Source of the DNA: a virus
IMG/VR virus record: IMGVR_UViG_3300023273_000521
Span: 1-56,627 of that record
Strand: one strand, 5' to 3'
DNA: 56,627 bases
Position 1 is the first letter of the stretch; every line of letters begins with the position of its first letter. Positions 56,452-56,627 of this stretch are shown piece by piece. The notes below the pieces were generated by a model. It was not told the DNA's origin, did not search any database, and saw nothing but the letters and a program-made list of their open reading frames with translations. The position numbers and the translations under genes were made by a program.

Positions 56452-56627
56452 TGGCAAGCACAGGTTATATAAGCGAACAGAATTATCAAATTGCTAGAGG
56501 CTTGATAAAAGGAGCTTCTTCAATACATAAGTTTGGTGCGGTTCCTGCTATGTCAATTAATACGACAGGTACTTGTTGGGATAAAAATGATACTTTATAT
56601 CCTTGGTCAGCATTTTCAAGTGCGAGT
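56451..56627 (+). CDS. Probable virion protein, N-terminus only (window end)
   Basis: The ATG at 56451 overlaps the previous stop (TAATG). The frame is open to the end (59 codons), MASTGYISEQNYQIARGLIK, then a GASSIHKFGAVPAMSINTTGTCWD stretch. This start resembles structural proteins of marine phages (HKFGAVPxMSxNxTGTxWDxND). The gene is cut by the window end, so only a tentative call can be made. Confidence 0.5.
   Translation, partial: MASTGYISEQNYQIARGLIKGASSIHKFGAVPAMSINTTGTCWDKNDTLYPWSAFSSAS

Noticed and set aside
1-56627. Temperate or integrated element
   Set aside because: No integrase, excisionase, repressor or attachment site was seen; gene content is that of a virulent T4-like phage.

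Overview
This window is part of a virulent T4-like myovirus genome. It carries the T4 core in recognisable order: gp13-14-15-16-17-18-19-20-67-68-21-22-23, then uvsY, uvsW, gp55, gp47, gp46, and gp45-44-62-regA, gp43, uvsX, gp41. The very low G+C content, T4-type late promoters (TATAAATA) and the accessory genes (peptide deformylase, small heat-shock protein, CobS/CobT-like AAA+/VWA pair, 2OG-Fe(II) oxygenase, phage-encoded ribosomal protein bS21) point to a marine phage. A cyanophage-like or pelagiphage-like (SAR11 myovirus, HTVC008M-type) phage fits best. That host assignment is inference; no search was run. No integrase, repressor, CRISPR array or insertion sequence was seen.

Layout. 1-4693: the end of a tail fibre with a C-terminal S74 chaperone, then three tandem genes that each encode a seven-repeat FG-GAP beta-propeller. 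4725-10820: an extremely AT-rich glycan island with four glycosyltransferase-like genes, an FkbM methyltransferase, a fragment of a second FkbM gene, an NAD-sugar epimerase and a minus-strand sulfotransferase-like gene. 10844-25429: late virion genes driven by TATAAATA promoters, with strong hairpin terminators after gp19 and gp23. 25434-34246: recombination and late-sigma genes plus peptide deformylase. 34301-41377: AAA+/VWA module, bS21, a structured non-coding stretch, Hsp20, and an overlapping DUF262-type nuclease plus Dam-type methyltransferase. 41399-54889: replication genes interleaved with two tRNA-Gly genes, peroxiredoxin, RegA, a RimK-like ligase/protease fusion, ferredoxin and an MT-A70 methyltransferase. 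55156-56627: a ligase-like nucleotidyltransferase and the start of a probable virion protein under a late promoter.

How it works together. Host-type sigma70 promoters (TTGACA/T, 16-17 nt, TATAAT-like) serve the replication half, and gp55 with the gp45 clamp should switch transcription to the TATAAATA promoters of the structural half. A notable theme is control of translation: peptide deformylase, bS21, RegA, RimK-protease and two tRNA-Gly genes whose D- and T-loops lack the normal conserved bases. Several sigma70 promoters place the start codon almost exactly at the expected transcription start, so these mRNAs are probably leaderless.

The most interesting items are the atypical tRNA-Gly pair, the three propeller adhesins next to a glycan island, the structured RNA beside bS21, the leaderless promoter class, and the DUF262 nuclease/Dam pair. 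All functions are assigned from motifs and gene order read by eye.
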